DNA from: Pistricoccus aurantiacus
Lineage (GTDB): Bacteria > Pseudomonadota > Gammaproteobacteria > Pseudomonadales > Halomonadaceae
Direction: 5' to 3' (one strand)
NCBI RefSeq assembly: GCF_042682565.1
Contig: NZ_JBHUIC010000001.1
DNA length: 64,000 nucleotides
Shown: piece by piece, positions 1 through 8,578 of the stretch
Layout: the number at the start of each line of letters is the position of its first letter
How positions within the stretch are numbered: position 1 is the stretch's first letter
Made by a program: the position numbers and the translations under genes
Notes under the pieces: model-generated
Told to the model about the DNA's origin: nothing
The model's input: the letters and a program-made list of their open reading frames with translations, nothing else
The model's database searches: none

Positions 1-1
1 G

Positions 2-1117
2 GACGACGCGGCGAGCCTGAAGCAGGCGCAGCATCTTACTAGAGACGATGATGCGATCTTCGCCGTGCAGGGCTGGGCACCAGAGGCGGCGATCGAGGAC
101 GTTCGACGTCTCGCTGAAGAAAAGGGGCTTGCCCTGCTCGTTGAGCCGGTGGGCCCCGAGGATCAGCCTCCCACCCTGCTCGACAATGACGAGCGTACCG
201 CCGGCGGCGCGGAGATAGTGCATTTCTACCAGATGCCCGGCTATCGCAACTGGGATCCCTCCCGAGTGATCTTTTTCTCTTTTGCAGTGTTCTTCGCGAT
301 GATCCTCGCGGATGCGGGCTACGGGCTGCTTATGCTCGGCGCGGTCCTGTTCTTTTCAAAACGGCTCAAGCAGAGCCGCGCCGGGACACGAGTACGCACC
401 CTGGGGTTCGTTCTGGTGGGTTTCACCTTGGCCTATGGCGTACTCGCCGGCAGCTATTTCGGCTGGAGTCCGCCGCCGGAAAACTGGCTGTCCCGCTTGA
501 AACTCCTCGACATCAACGACTTCGGCCAGATGATGCAGCTGGCGATCGGCATCGGCCTGGCGCACCTGGTCATCGCCAACGCTACCGTAGCCTGGCACCA
601 CAGGGGGCATAGCGCCATGCTGGCGCCGCTGGGCTGGATTGTCGCGCTGGTGGCGGGCGTATTGCTCTATTACGGCATACCCGGCGGCGGAATCTCGCTT
701 GCCCTGGGACTGATTGCCGTCTTCGTCTTCACCGATACCCGTCCGATACGCGAGCCGCTGGACCTGCTCAAGCGGGTCGGCGGCGGTCTCTATGCCTTGA
801 CCGACGTGACCCGGGCCTTCGGCGACGTACTGAGCTATCTGCGTCTGTTCGCCCTGGGACTCGCCAGCGCATCCCTGGCAGTCACCTTCAACCAGCTCGC
901 CGCGGATGCGGCGGCGGCCTATCCCGGTCTCGGCATCCTGTTCTATGGCCTGATCCTGATCGTCGGCCACGCGCTGAATTTCGTGCTGGCGGTGGTCAGC
1001 GGCGTGGTGCACGGGCTGCGGCTCAATCTCATCGAGTTCTATCACTGGGGCATCTCGGACGAGGGATATCCCTTCAAGGCATTTGCGAAAACGGAGACCA
1101 CACCATGGAGCAACTGA
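2..1117 (+). CDS. atpI: V/A-type ATPase subunit I, C-terminal part (5' end outside window)
   Basis: This is the membrane stator subunit a/I of a bacterial V/A-type ATPase; it forms the ion half-channels against the K ring. The frame is open from base 2, so the true start lies upstream and only about 371 residues are seen. The first ~80 residues are the end of the cytosolic domain (VQGWAPEAA motif), followed by about seven membrane segments. The family hallmark YLRLFALGLAS (near base 835), which carries the essential channel arginine, is intact. The stop overlaps the start of atpK by 13 bases, showing translational coupling. The family call is secure. Confidence 0.93.
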   Translation, partial: DDAASLKQAQHLTRDDDAIFAVQGWAPEAAIEDVRRLAEEKGLALLVEPVGPEDQPPTLLDNDERTAGGAEIVHFYQMPGYRNWDPSRVIFFSFAVFFAMILADAGYGLLMLGAVLFFSKRLKQSRAGTRVRTLGFVLVGFTLAYGVLAGSYFGWSPPPENWLSRLKLLDINDFGQMMQLAIGIGLAHLVIANATVAWHHRGHSAMLAPLGWIVALVAGVLLYYGIPGGGISLALGLIAVFVFTDTRPIREPLDLLKRVGGGLYALTDVTRAFGDVLSYLRLFALGLASASLAVTFNQLAADAAAAYPGLGILFYGLILIVGHALNFVLAVVSGVVHGLRLNLIEFYHWGISDEGYPFKAFAKTETTPWSN

Positions 1118-1554
1118 TCATCGCAATGGGTTGGGCGGGCCTTTATGGCCCCATGGCCCTGGGGGCCATCGGCAGCATCATCGGCTGCGCCATCGCCGGT
1201 CAGGCGGCCATCGGCGCCCTGCTCGAGACCGAATCCGGCCATGGCCGATTCATCGGGCTCTCGGCGATGCCTTCCTCCCAGAGCATCTACGGCATCGTGG
1301 TGATGTTCACCCTGCAGCGCCCGGTCACTGTCGCGACTTCGCCGGGACTGTTCTCCGTGGGCATTCTTGCGGGCGTGGCCCTGCTGTTGAGCGCGGTCTA
1401 CCAGGGCAGTTGCTGCGCCTCGGCGATCAACAGCTCGAAGAGCAAGCCGGAGATCTTCGGCCTGTCCATCGCGCCGGCGGCCATCGTCGAGGGCTTCGGG
1501 GTATTCGCCTTCATCTTCGCCCTGGTGATCGGCGGCAACATTCCGGTGCAATGA
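1105..1554 (+). CDS. atpK: V/A-type ATPase subunit K (proteolipid ring)
   Basis: This is the rotor-ring subunit that carries the transported ion. At 149 residues with four predicted membrane helices it is a duplicated hairpin, the size usual for V-type K subunits. Only the second hairpin has the ion-binding carboxylate (E129 in AIVEGFGVF). S58-Q59 in the second helix and Q100 (YQGS) correspond to the Thr64, Gln65 and Gln110 Na+ ligands of Enterococcus hirae NtpK, and E129 to its Glu139, so Na+ coupling is plausible (inference). It lies between subunits I and E. Confidence 0.93.
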   Translation: MEQLIIAMGWAGLYGPMALGAIGSIIGCAIAGQAAIGALLETESGHGRFIGLSAMPSSQSIYGIVVMFTLQRPVTVATSPGLFSVGILAGVALLLSAVYQGSCCASAINSSKSKPEIFGLSIAPAAIVEGFGVFAFIFALVIGGNIPVQ

Positions 1555-1570
1555 ATCCAAGGAGATCACC

Positions 1571-2260
1571 ATGAGTCAATCGGAATCCTTGCAGGGCGCC
1601 TCTTCCGGCGTCGAGGCGCTGCTCGAACGGCTACGCGGCGAAGGGGTCGAGCAGGGTCGCGAGGAGGCCCGGCGTATCGTCGCCGACGCGGAAACTCGCG
1701 CCACCTGGATGATCGAACAGGCGGAGCGGGACGCTCAGGCGCTACGAGAGCGGGCCCGGGAAGACGCCAGACACCTCGAGAGCTCCGCCAGGGAAGCGCT
1801 ACGAGTCGCCGCTCGGGACAGCGTGCTGGAGATGCAGGCGACCCTGACCCATCGCTTTCGCGATCATCTGCACTGGCTGGTGGGTGAGGCCATGACCCGA
1901 GAGGATCTGCTGCAGCGGCTGATCCTCGAGCTCGCTGCCCGAACCCGGAGCGATACGCCGCTGGACAAGGAAAAGGACGTGGAAGTGATGCTGCCCCGGG
2001 ACGTGCTGGGGCTGGAGGAGCTGCGTCGTCGCCCCGAAGAACTCAAGGAGGGCACGCTTTCCTGGTTCGTGGCCGCCCAGGCCCGGGAGGTGCTGCGAGA
2101 GGGGGTGCGCTTCTCCGTCGGCGAGCAGGCCGGCGGCCTGCGCATCCGCCTGCACGAGAACGAGATGGAGCTCGATATCAGCGATGAGGCGGTGGCGGAG
2201 CTTCTATTGGCACACTTGCAGCCGCGTTTTCGCGCCATGCTCGAAGGCATCGTCAAGTAG
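1571..2260 (+). CDS. atpE: V/A-type ATPase subunit E
   Basis: This is the peripheral-stalk subunit that links the membrane stator to the catalytic head. At 229 residues it has the expected length. Residues ~20-100 form a charged, Glu/Arg/Ala-rich helix (REEARRIVADAETRATW) that reads as the stalk coiled coil, and a compact C-terminal domain binds the head. The start ATG is preceded by AAGGAGATCACC, a strong ribosome binding site. It is 16 bases after atpK and ends two bases before the DUF2764 gene, inside the ATPase operon. Confidence 0.88.
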   Translation: MSQSESLQGASSGVEALLERLRGEGVEQGREEARRIVADAETRATWMIEQAERDAQALRERAREDARHLESSAREALRVAARDSVLEMQATLTHRFRDHLHWLVGEAMTREDLLQRLILELAARTRSDTPLDKEKDVEVMLPRDVLGLEELRRRPEELKEGTLSWFVAAQAREVLREGVRFSVGEQAGGLRIRLHENEMELDISDEAVAELLLAHLQPRFRAMLEGIVK

Positions 2261-2262
2261 CC

Positions 2263-2976
2263 ATGTCACCAATAGGCATCTCAAAGCGCCACCAGTACGT
2301 CGACCTGCTCGCCAGCCTGCCGGCGCTGCCCGCCACGCCCTTCGGACGCGAGCCCCTGCCGATCTCGGCGATCCGCCTGGAGCATCGCCTCGAAACCCTG
2401 AGCGACGCCCATCGCGAGAGCCTCGAGATGCTGGAAAGCTTGATCGACTGGCATCAGCTGGGCCTGGACCTCTCCGTCGACAGCTATATAAAGCGCTACC
2501 GGCAGGCAGCGCCCCGGCTGGCGGAACAGGGCGTTCTCGAGCTCGTCGAGACCTGGCTCGAACAGCGTACCCTGGTGACGGCGCTGCGCCGGCGTCACAG
2601 GGGGGAACCTGCGCCGGCCTTGGACGAGCGCTGGGGATTCGGCTCGCACCTGGCGCATATCAGCATCCACTGGCAGGCGTCGCTGTTCGGCGTGGGGCCT
2701 GTCTTTCCCTGGCTCGCCGAGGCCCGTGATCATCTTGAGCGCGACCGCCCCCGGGAACTGGAACGGCTGTTGCTGGAAGAGAACTGGCGCCGACTGGCCT
2801 GGGCGCGTCGGTATGGTCGTTTCGATTTTTGCGAGGTCGTCATCTACTGGCTGCGCTGGCGCCTGATCGCCGCCTGGCAGCGCTACAACGCCGAAGCGGC
2901 GGAGCGTCGACTGCAGGCGGACATCAAACGTGGACTCGGCGACTACGGAACGCTTTTTTCGGGAGAACGAAACTGA
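2263..2976 (+). CDS. DUF2764 family protein of bacterial V-ATPase operons
   Basis: This 237-residue soluble protein is rich in Trp, Arg and Leu, and no catalytic motif was seen. It fits DUF2764, a family found almost only between atpE and atpA in bacterial V-ATPase operons (chlamydiae, spirochaetes). By position it is thought to serve as the C/d-like central-stalk or rotor-coupling subunit, but that is inference. It is translationally coupled to atpA: its TGA overlaps the atpA ATG (TGATG). Confidence 0.75.
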   Translation: MSPIGISKRHQYVDLLASLPALPATPFGREPLPISAIRLEHRLETLSDAHRESLEMLESLIDWHQLGLDLSVDSYIKRYRQAAPRLAEQGVLELVETWLEQRTLVTALRRRHRGEPAPALDERWGFGSHLAHISIHWQASLFGVGPVFPWLAEARDHLERDRPRELERLLLEENWRRLAWARRYGRFDFCEVVIYWLRWRLIAAWQRYNAEAAERRLQADIKRGLGDYGTLFSGERN

Positions 2977-4841
2977 TGGATGCCACTACCAAACAGGACA
3001 TCAAGCGCGACTGCCGGGTGGTCAGCGTTCAGGACGATATCGTGGTCATCGAAGCCACCGAGCGCTCTCAGGGGCTGATGAAGAACGAGGTGATCTATAT
3101 TCGCCCCGCTCAGGGCAAGAAACACAGCGAGGGATCTCACGACATCCGGCTCAAGGGCGAGGTGCTGCGGGTGCAGGGCAAGCGGGCAGACGTTCAGGTC
3201 TTCGAGGATACCGGCGGCATCAAGGTGGGCGATCCGGTGGAGCAGACCGGCGAGATGCTCTCGGTCACCCTCGGCCCGGGGCTGCTCGGGCAGATCTATG
3301 ACGGCCTGCAGAATCCCCTGGAGCAGATCGCCCTGCGATCCGGCTTCTTCCTGCCTCGAGGACTGCATCTGGGCGCGCTGGACAAGACCACCAAATGGTC
3401 CTTCTCTTCTCAGGTTCGCATGGGCGCCAAGCTGCGCGCCGGCGACACCCTGGGCACCGTGCAGGAAGGTCGCTTTACCCATCGCATCATGGTGCCTTTC
3501 GACGTCCGGGGAGAGCAGGAAGTCAGTTGGATTCAGGAGGGCAGCTTCAGCGTGGATGTGCCGATAGCGCGGTTGGTGGATGCGTCCGGTGCCGAGCGCC
3601 AGGTCACCTTGGCTCAGCGCTGGCCGGTGCGAACTCCGCTGCCGAAACGTTTATTGGACAGCTACGCCAGCGAACGGCTCTATCCCAGTCGCCAGCTGGA
3701 CACCACCATCCGGGTGATCGATACCTTCTTTCCCATCGCTACCGGTGGCACCGCCTGTATCCCCGGCCCCTTCGGGGCTGGAAAAACGGTGCTGCAGAAC
3801 CTGATCGCCCGCCATTCCACCGTGGATATCGTGATCATCGTCGCCTGCGGCGAGCGGGCCGGCGAGGTGGTGGAAACCATTACCGAATTTCCGCAGCTCG
3901 ACGACCCCACCACCGGCGGCTCGCTGATGGATCGTACCGTGATCATCTGCAACACCTCCTCGATGCCGGTGGCCGCTCGAGAGGCCTCCATCTATACCGG
4001 CATCACTCTCGGCGAATACTACCGCCAGATGGGACTCGACGTGCTGATGATCGCCGACTCCACCTCCCGCTGGGCCCAGGCAATGCGCGAGACCTCCGGG
4101 CGCATGGAGGAGATTCCCGGCGAGGAAGCCTATCCGGCCTACCTGGATTCGGCGGTGCGCAGTGTCTACGAACGTGCCGGGGTGATCCGCAACAACGCAG
4201 ACGATACCGGCAGCCTGACCCTGATCGGCACCGTCTCGCCCTCCGGAGGCAACTTCGAGGAGCCGGTGACCCAGGCGACCCTCAACACGGTCAAGGCGTT
4301 TCTCGGTCTATCTTCAGAGCGTGCTTACAAGCGTTTCTATCCGGCAGTGGATCCGCTGCTGTCCTGGTCCCGCTACCGGGCGGAGCTCGAGCCCGCCATC
4401 GCCGAGCGGCTGGGCGACGAGTGGCCGGCCCGCATCGACGAGCTGCTGCAACTCTTGCACGATGGGGAGGACGTCAACCAGATGATGCAGGTTACCGGCG
4501 ACGAGGGTATCACCGTCGAGGACTTCCTCACCTACCACAAGGCCAGCTTTCTCGATCTGGTGTACCTGCAGCAGGACGCCTTCGACACGGTGGACGGCAG
4601 CACCTCGCCCGAGCGCCAGCAGCGAAGTCTGGCGCTGATCTATCCGCTGGTGAACGCGGAGTACGCCTTCGATGACAAGGACGCCATTCGTGAGTATTTC
4701 ACCGCGCTTTCCAGCGAGATGAAAAATATCAACTATGCGCCCTTGGATTCCAGCGAGTATCGTCGTCACTATCAAGAGATAGAAGAGCTGGCCAGGAAAG
4801 CAGGGCTTGATCTGGCGGCCCTGCCGCAAAAGTCGAATTAG
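2976..4841 (+). CDS. atpA: V/A-type ATPase catalytic subunit A
   Basis: This is the catalytic nucleotide-binding subunit of the ATPase head. I chose the ATG that overlaps the preceding TGA, which gives 621 residues, the usual family length; the frame is open further 5' but within the DUF2764 gene. The Walker A loop GPFGAGKT lies at residues ~264-271. Also seen are the GER motif after it (CGERAGE), the MIADSTSRWA Walker B region, and the A-subunit-specific long insert before the P-loop. No subunit B or D gene follows: the next gene is a PHA synthase, so B and D must lie upstream of the window or elsewhere. Confidence 0.95.
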   Translation: MDATTKQDIKRDCRVVSVQDDIVVIEATERSQGLMKNEVIYIRPAQGKKHSEGSHDIRLKGEVLRVQGKRADVQVFEDTGGIKVGDPVEQTGEMLSVTLGPGLLGQIYDGLQNPLEQIALRSGFFLPRGLHLGALDKTTKWSFSSQVRMGAKLRAGDTLGTVQEGRFTHRIMVPFDVRGEQEVSWIQEGSFSVDVPIARLVDASGAERQVTLAQRWPVRTPLPKRLLDSYASERLYPSRQLDTTIRVIDTFFPIATGGTACIPGPFGAGKTVLQNLIARHSTVDIVIIVACGERAGEVVETITEFPQLDDPTTGGSLMDRTVIICNTSSMPVAAREASIYTGITLGEYYRQMGLDVLMIADSTSRWAQAMRETSGRMEEIPGEEAYPAYLDSAVRSVYERAGVIRNNADDTGSLTLIGTVSPSGGNFEEPVTQATLNTVKAFLGLSSERAYKRFYPAVDPLLSWSRYRAELEPAIAERLGDEWPARIDELLQLLHDGEDVNQMMQVTGDEGITVEDFLTYHKASFLDLVYLQQDAFDTVDGSTSPERQQRSLALIYPLVNAEYAFDDKDAIREYFTALSSEMKNINYAPLDSSEYRRHYQEIEELARKAGLDLAALPQKSN

Positions 4842-4937
4842 CCTAGACCATCTGGCAATATGAGATTCAGGCATACAACAACAATATCCGCTTATCCAGG
4901 CGATGACCGACCCAGGATTGCGTAACGAGGAGAATGA

Positions 4938-6713
4938 ATGACCATGAGCGATCATAATCATCAGGATTTTCGACATACCCCCAACAAGGGCCTCTTCGCC
5001 ACGAAGATCCTGGACCGGGCGATCAAGGCCAATATGGCCGGCCTGACCGGAGGGATCACTCCCGCCGGCGTTTCCACGGTCATTTATGAGTGGCTCGCCC
5101 ATCTTGCCATGGCCCCGGGCAAACAGCTGGAGCTGGCGCAGGAGATGGCCTACAAGTCTGAATACCTGCTGCGTCACGCCCGCCAGTTCAGCCAGGGATT
5201 GGATAGCGCCCCCTGTATCAAACCGGATTCGCATGACAGCCGCTTCAAGGGAGAAGCCTGGTCCCGCTGGCCCTACAACCTGATCTACCAATCCTTTCTT
5301 CTGCAGCAGGAATGGTGGGAAAACGCCACCACCAATATCGACGGCTTGTCCGACAGCACCGAAAACGCGGTGTCCTTTATCGGACGACAGCTACTCGACC
5401 GCTGGTCGCCCTCCAACTTCCCCTGGCTCAATCCGGAAGTGATCGACGCCACCCTGGAACAGGGCGGCATGAATTTCGTGCGCGGCTGGGAGAATTTCTG
5501 CGAGGATCGGGAACGGCGCATGACCGGCTGCCCGCCGGCGGGAGCCGAGCAGTTCAAGATCGGCGAAGACATGGCGACAACCCCGGGCAAGGTGGTCTAT
5601 CGCAATCATCTCATCGAGCTGATTCAGTACACTCCGACTACTGAAAAGGTCTACGCGGAACCGGTACTGATCGTGCCGGCCTGGATCATGAAGTATTACA
5701 TCCTTGACCTGACGCCGGAAAAATCCCTGGTGCGCTATCTGGTGGACCAGGGCCACACGGTGTTCATGATCTCCTGGCGCAACGTGACCTCGGAAGATCG
5801 CGAACTGGGCATGGGCAGCTACCGGCGCCTGGGACCCAAGGCGGCCCTGGACGTCGTGTCATCCATTCTGCCGGGTCACAAGATTCACGCGGTAGGGTAT
5901 TGCCTTGGCGGCACGCTGCTGTCGATTCAGGCTGCCGCCATGGCACGTGATGGAAAAGACGATCGCCTGGCGTCCCTCACCCTGCTGGCGGCTCAGGTCG
6001 ACTTCACCGAGGCCGGCGAGCTTTCCATGTTCATCACCGAAAGCGAGGTCGACTATCTCGAAAGCATGATGCAGGAACGCGGCTATCTCGACGGCACCCA
6101 GATGGCCGGCGCCTTCCAGCTGCTGCGCTCCAACGACCTTGTCTGGTCGCACATGGTCCGAGAATACATGCTCGGCGAACGTCAGAAGATGATTCCCTTG
6201 ATGGCCTGGAACGCGGACGTGACCCGCATGCCCTATCTGATGCACTCCCAGTATCTGCGCCGGCTGTACCTCAACAACGATCTGGCCGCCGGGCGCTATA
6301 TCGTCGGCGACCGCCCCATTGCCATCACCGATATCAACGCACCGATCTTCTCCGTGGCGACCCGCAGCGATCACGTTGCTCCCTGGCGCTCCGCCTACAA
6401 GATCCGGCTGCTTACCGACACCGACGAAGTGACTTTCCTGCTCACCAGCGGCGGCCACAACGCCGGCATCGTCAGCGAGCCGGGGCACCCAAGGCGCGTC
6501 TATCAGGTCGAGACCCGTCACGAGAAACAAAGCTACATCGACCCGGACACCTGGATAAACACCGTGCCCGAGCAGCGGGGTTCCTGGTGGCCGGTCTGGC
6601 AGCAATGGCTGGTGGAGCGCTCGAGCAAGGAGCAGATCGCGTCGCCGGCAATGGGTGGAGAGGAGTATTCGCCTCTCACGGATGCGCCGGGCACCTATGT
6701 ACTGCAAAAATAG
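4938..6713 (+). CDS. phaC: Class I poly(3-hydroxyalkanoate) synthase
   Basis: This enzyme polymerises 3-hydroxyacyl-CoA into PHA storage granules. At 591 residues it has the PhaC N-terminal domain followed by an alpha/beta hydrolase core. The lipase-like box GYCLGG places the nucleophile at C322; D478 (RSDHVAPW) and H507 (GGHNAG) complete the triad. The ATG is preceded by GAGGAGAATGA. It stands alone: no phaA, phaB, phasin or phaR is adjacent, so precursor supply is encoded elsewhere. Placement 96 bp after atpA on the same strand could allow read-through, but a functional link is not evident. Confidence 0.93.
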   Translation: MTMSDHNHQDFRHTPNKGLFATKILDRAIKANMAGLTGGITPAGVSTVIYEWLAHLAMAPGKQLELAQEMAYKSEYLLRHARQFSQGLDSAPCIKPDSHDSRFKGEAWSRWPYNLIYQSFLLQQEWWENATTNIDGLSDSTENAVSFIGRQLLDRWSPSNFPWLNPEVIDATLEQGGMNFVRGWENFCEDRERRMTGCPPAGAEQFKIGEDMATTPGKVVYRNHLIELIQYTPTTEKVYAEPVLIVPAWIMKYYILDLTPEKSLVRYLVDQGHTVFMISWRNVTSEDRELGMGSYRRLGPKAALDVVSSILPGHKIHAVGYCLGGTLLSIQAAAMARDGKDDRLASLTLLAAQVDFTEAGELSMFITESEVDYLESMMQERGYLDGTQMAGAFQLLRSNDLVWSHMVREYMLGERQKMIPLMAWNADVTRMPYLMHSQYLRRLYLNNDLAAGRYIVGDRPIAITDINAPIFSVATRSDHVAPWRSAYKIRLLTDTDEVTFLLTSGGHNAGIVSEPGHPRRVYQVETRHEKQSYIDPDTWINTVPEQRGSWWPVWQQWLVERSSKEQIASPAMGGEEYSPLTDAPGTYVLQK

Positions 6714-7452
6714 CGTTCTAAAAGAAGCAGAAGCTTCATGGAAATCCAGGAAGCCAAACAGCGGTTGCGACAATGGCTGAAGGGGCTTTTCACCCCTTGA
6801 TGCCGATTTGCAACGGTGATGACAAAGCGCTGGCCGGCACAAGCACGCTTTGAAATGGCGTGCCCTTCCGACAATCAAGACCGAGACGGCGCTACCCTAA
6901 ATTATTTCAAGCCACTGCCTTCCTATATCATCAAGGATCAGAAGAAAATGTACCGGGAGTCCGGCCTATCCGCCAAGAAAGACGGCTGGTACCGGATTCC
7001 CGGAGGTGGATCGTATCAGCTGGCTTCTGATAGCGCTCTTCATCTCCACTATGGCGTTCCTCTACCTGTTCTCCGTGCTGATCTAGCAAACACATTTAAC
7101 AAGGTCGGGCCAGCGGATCATGACGACCTGAGCCATGCCTGCTTGCCAACACCAGTTACCTGAGTGGTCTTGCCGAAAACCCGATATAAATCATCGGGCA
7201 ATAATAACGCGATTATCTGAACGTGAAAAAAGCAAGATGGGTGCCCTTTTACGGCTGAAAACCTCTCATAAATTGATGGATATCATCATTGGCCTAGACG
7301 CGCCGAGGAATAAGCGAAAAGTCCCTGTATGATATCGATATTGAGATTGACGATATGCGCTTTTATCCCACCTGAAATCATTGAAAAATCGCACCCGTCA
7401 CCGGCGTGAAGAAAAGTTCATGGTTGATCTGAAGGGCTCCTCAGAGGAAAAA
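6714..7452. other. Gene-poor gap between phaC and the RND adaptor
   Basis: These 739 bases are visibly richer in A and T than the flanking genes. Short open frames exist but none resembles a known protein. A 6-bp stem with a 7-base loop (AAGGGG/CCCCTT, near 6780-6799) lies 70 bases after phaC and could weakly terminate it, although no T-run follows. The promoter for the efflux genes must lie in the right part, but I could not assign it. A degenerate membrane-peptide frame at 6948-7086 is listed separately. Confidence 0.6.
6948..7086 (+). pseudogene. Possible frameshifted small single-span membrane protein
   Basis: An ATG at 6948 opens a polar stretch beginning MYRESGLSAKKDGWYRIP. From about 7006 a different frame encodes ISWLLIALFISTMAFLYLF, a clean membrane span, and stops at 7086. 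Joined by one frameshift, these would make a ~46-residue peptide with a charged N-terminus and one helix. The hydrophobic part alone could start at GTG 7006 with GGAG just upstream. No family is recognised, and chance is a real alternative. Confidence 0.2.
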
Positions 7453-8517
7453 ATGAAAACCAGCCACTACGCTCGTATTTTCATCCTGTCACTGTGTCTT
7501 TTGCTGCTGGGCTGCGGATCTGAAACGGATGATCAAGCAGCCGAGAAGACCGATCGCCCGGTAAAAATCATCACGATCAACGATGCCGACACCCTGCGCA
7601 GCCATCGCTACCCAGCGATCATCGACGCATCCGAGCTCACGGAGCTCAGTTTTCAGGTCGGTGGAAAGATCGCCGAGCTGCCCGTCAAGAAAGCCCAGTC
7701 GGTCAGCGAGGGAGACTTGGTTTCACGCCTGGATCAAGGCGACTTTCAAAGCAACCTGGCATCCGCCAGGGCGGTATACCAGAACGCGGAAAGCGAATTT
7801 CGGCGCGCGGCGCAGCTTGCCGAGCGAAACCTGATTGCCAGGAGCGCGCTGGACCAGAAGCGATCTCAGCGTGATGTTGCCAGGGCGGAGCTCAACTCGA
7901 CGGAAAAGGCCTTGAACGATTCCTCCCTGTATGCGCCGTTTGATGGCGTGATTGCGGAACTCCCGGTCAGGCGACTACAAACCGTGGCGGCTGGAACGAA
8001 GATTGCCACCATCATCGGCACCAGCCAGATGGAAGCGGTCGTCAACCTTCCCGCGAGCATCATCAGCCAGGTGCCGACGCGAATAGATCCTGGCGCCCTG
8101 GTGCTGCTTGAGACAATGCCCGGTCGAGAAATAGAAGCCACCTACCAGGAAGCCAACCTGATCGCGGATGCCACCTCCCAGACCTATTCCGTCACGTTTT
8201 CGTTTATGCCGCCCGACGACATGGTGGTGTTGCCCGGCATGAATGCCACGCTGATGCTGCGGTCCACGAACAGCGACGAAGCAATAAGAGAGGCTGTCAT
8301 GGTGCCACTGGCTGCGGTGCAGAGTGATGGCGACCAGCAATACGTCTGGGTTATCGATACAGACAACATGACGGTGTCCAGACGGGATATCGAAATCGAG
8401 CCGGGTATCGGCGAGTTGCTTCTGGTCACAAACGGACTGTCCAAAGGCGAGCAGATCATCGGTGCCGGCGGTGCCTACCTGACCGAGGGTGAACAGGTGA
8501 CTCCCTGGACGGAATGA
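7453..8517 (+). CDS. RND efflux periplasmic adaptor lipoprotein (HlyD/AcrA family)
   Basis: This is the membrane-fusion protein that joins an inner-membrane RND pump to an outer-membrane channel. The ATG at 7453 is preferred because AGAGGAAAAA precedes it and the protein then begins with a lipoprotein signal ending in LLLLGCGS (lipobox Cys). The 354 residues show a split lipoyl/barrel-sandwich domain, a coiled-coil hairpin around residues 100-150 with ERNLIARSALDQ, and a beta-barrel. It lies 61 bp before its pump. No outer-membrane factor or local regulator accompanies the pair. Confidence 0.9.
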   Translation: MKTSHYARIFILSLCLLLLGCGSETDDQAAEKTDRPVKIITINDADTLRSHRYPAIIDASELTELSFQVGGKIAELPVKKAQSVSEGDLVSRLDQGDFQSNLASARAVYQNAESEFRRAAQLAERNLIARSALDQKRSQRDVARAELNSTEKALNDSSLYAPFDGVIAELPVRRLQTVAAGTKIATIIGTSQMEAVVNLPASIISQVPTRIDPGALVLLETMPGREIEATYQEANLIADATSQTYSVTFSFMPPDDMVVLPGMNATLMLRSTNSDEAIREAVMVPLAAVQSDGDQQYVWVIDTDNMTVSRRDIEIEPGIGELLLVTNGLSKGEQIIGAGGAYLTEGEQVTPWTE

Positions 8518-8578
8518 ATGGCACCGCTGTCATTGGCATAGCGCTACTTGCTATGAATCTTGAACAAAGAGTAAGTCA

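Noticed and set aside
3395..4675. 426-codon frame inside atpA
   Set aside because: Arg/Gly/His-rich shadow in another frame of a conserved ATPase gene.
6738..6800. 20-codon frame after phaC (MEIQEAKQRLRQWLKGLFTP)
   Set aside because: Basic amphipathic peptide with no good ribosome binding site; the end coincides with a short stem, so chance is more likely than a microprotein.
7135..7332. 65-codon frame in the phaC-efflux gap
   Set aside because: No ribosome binding site, no similarity and no conserved feature seen.
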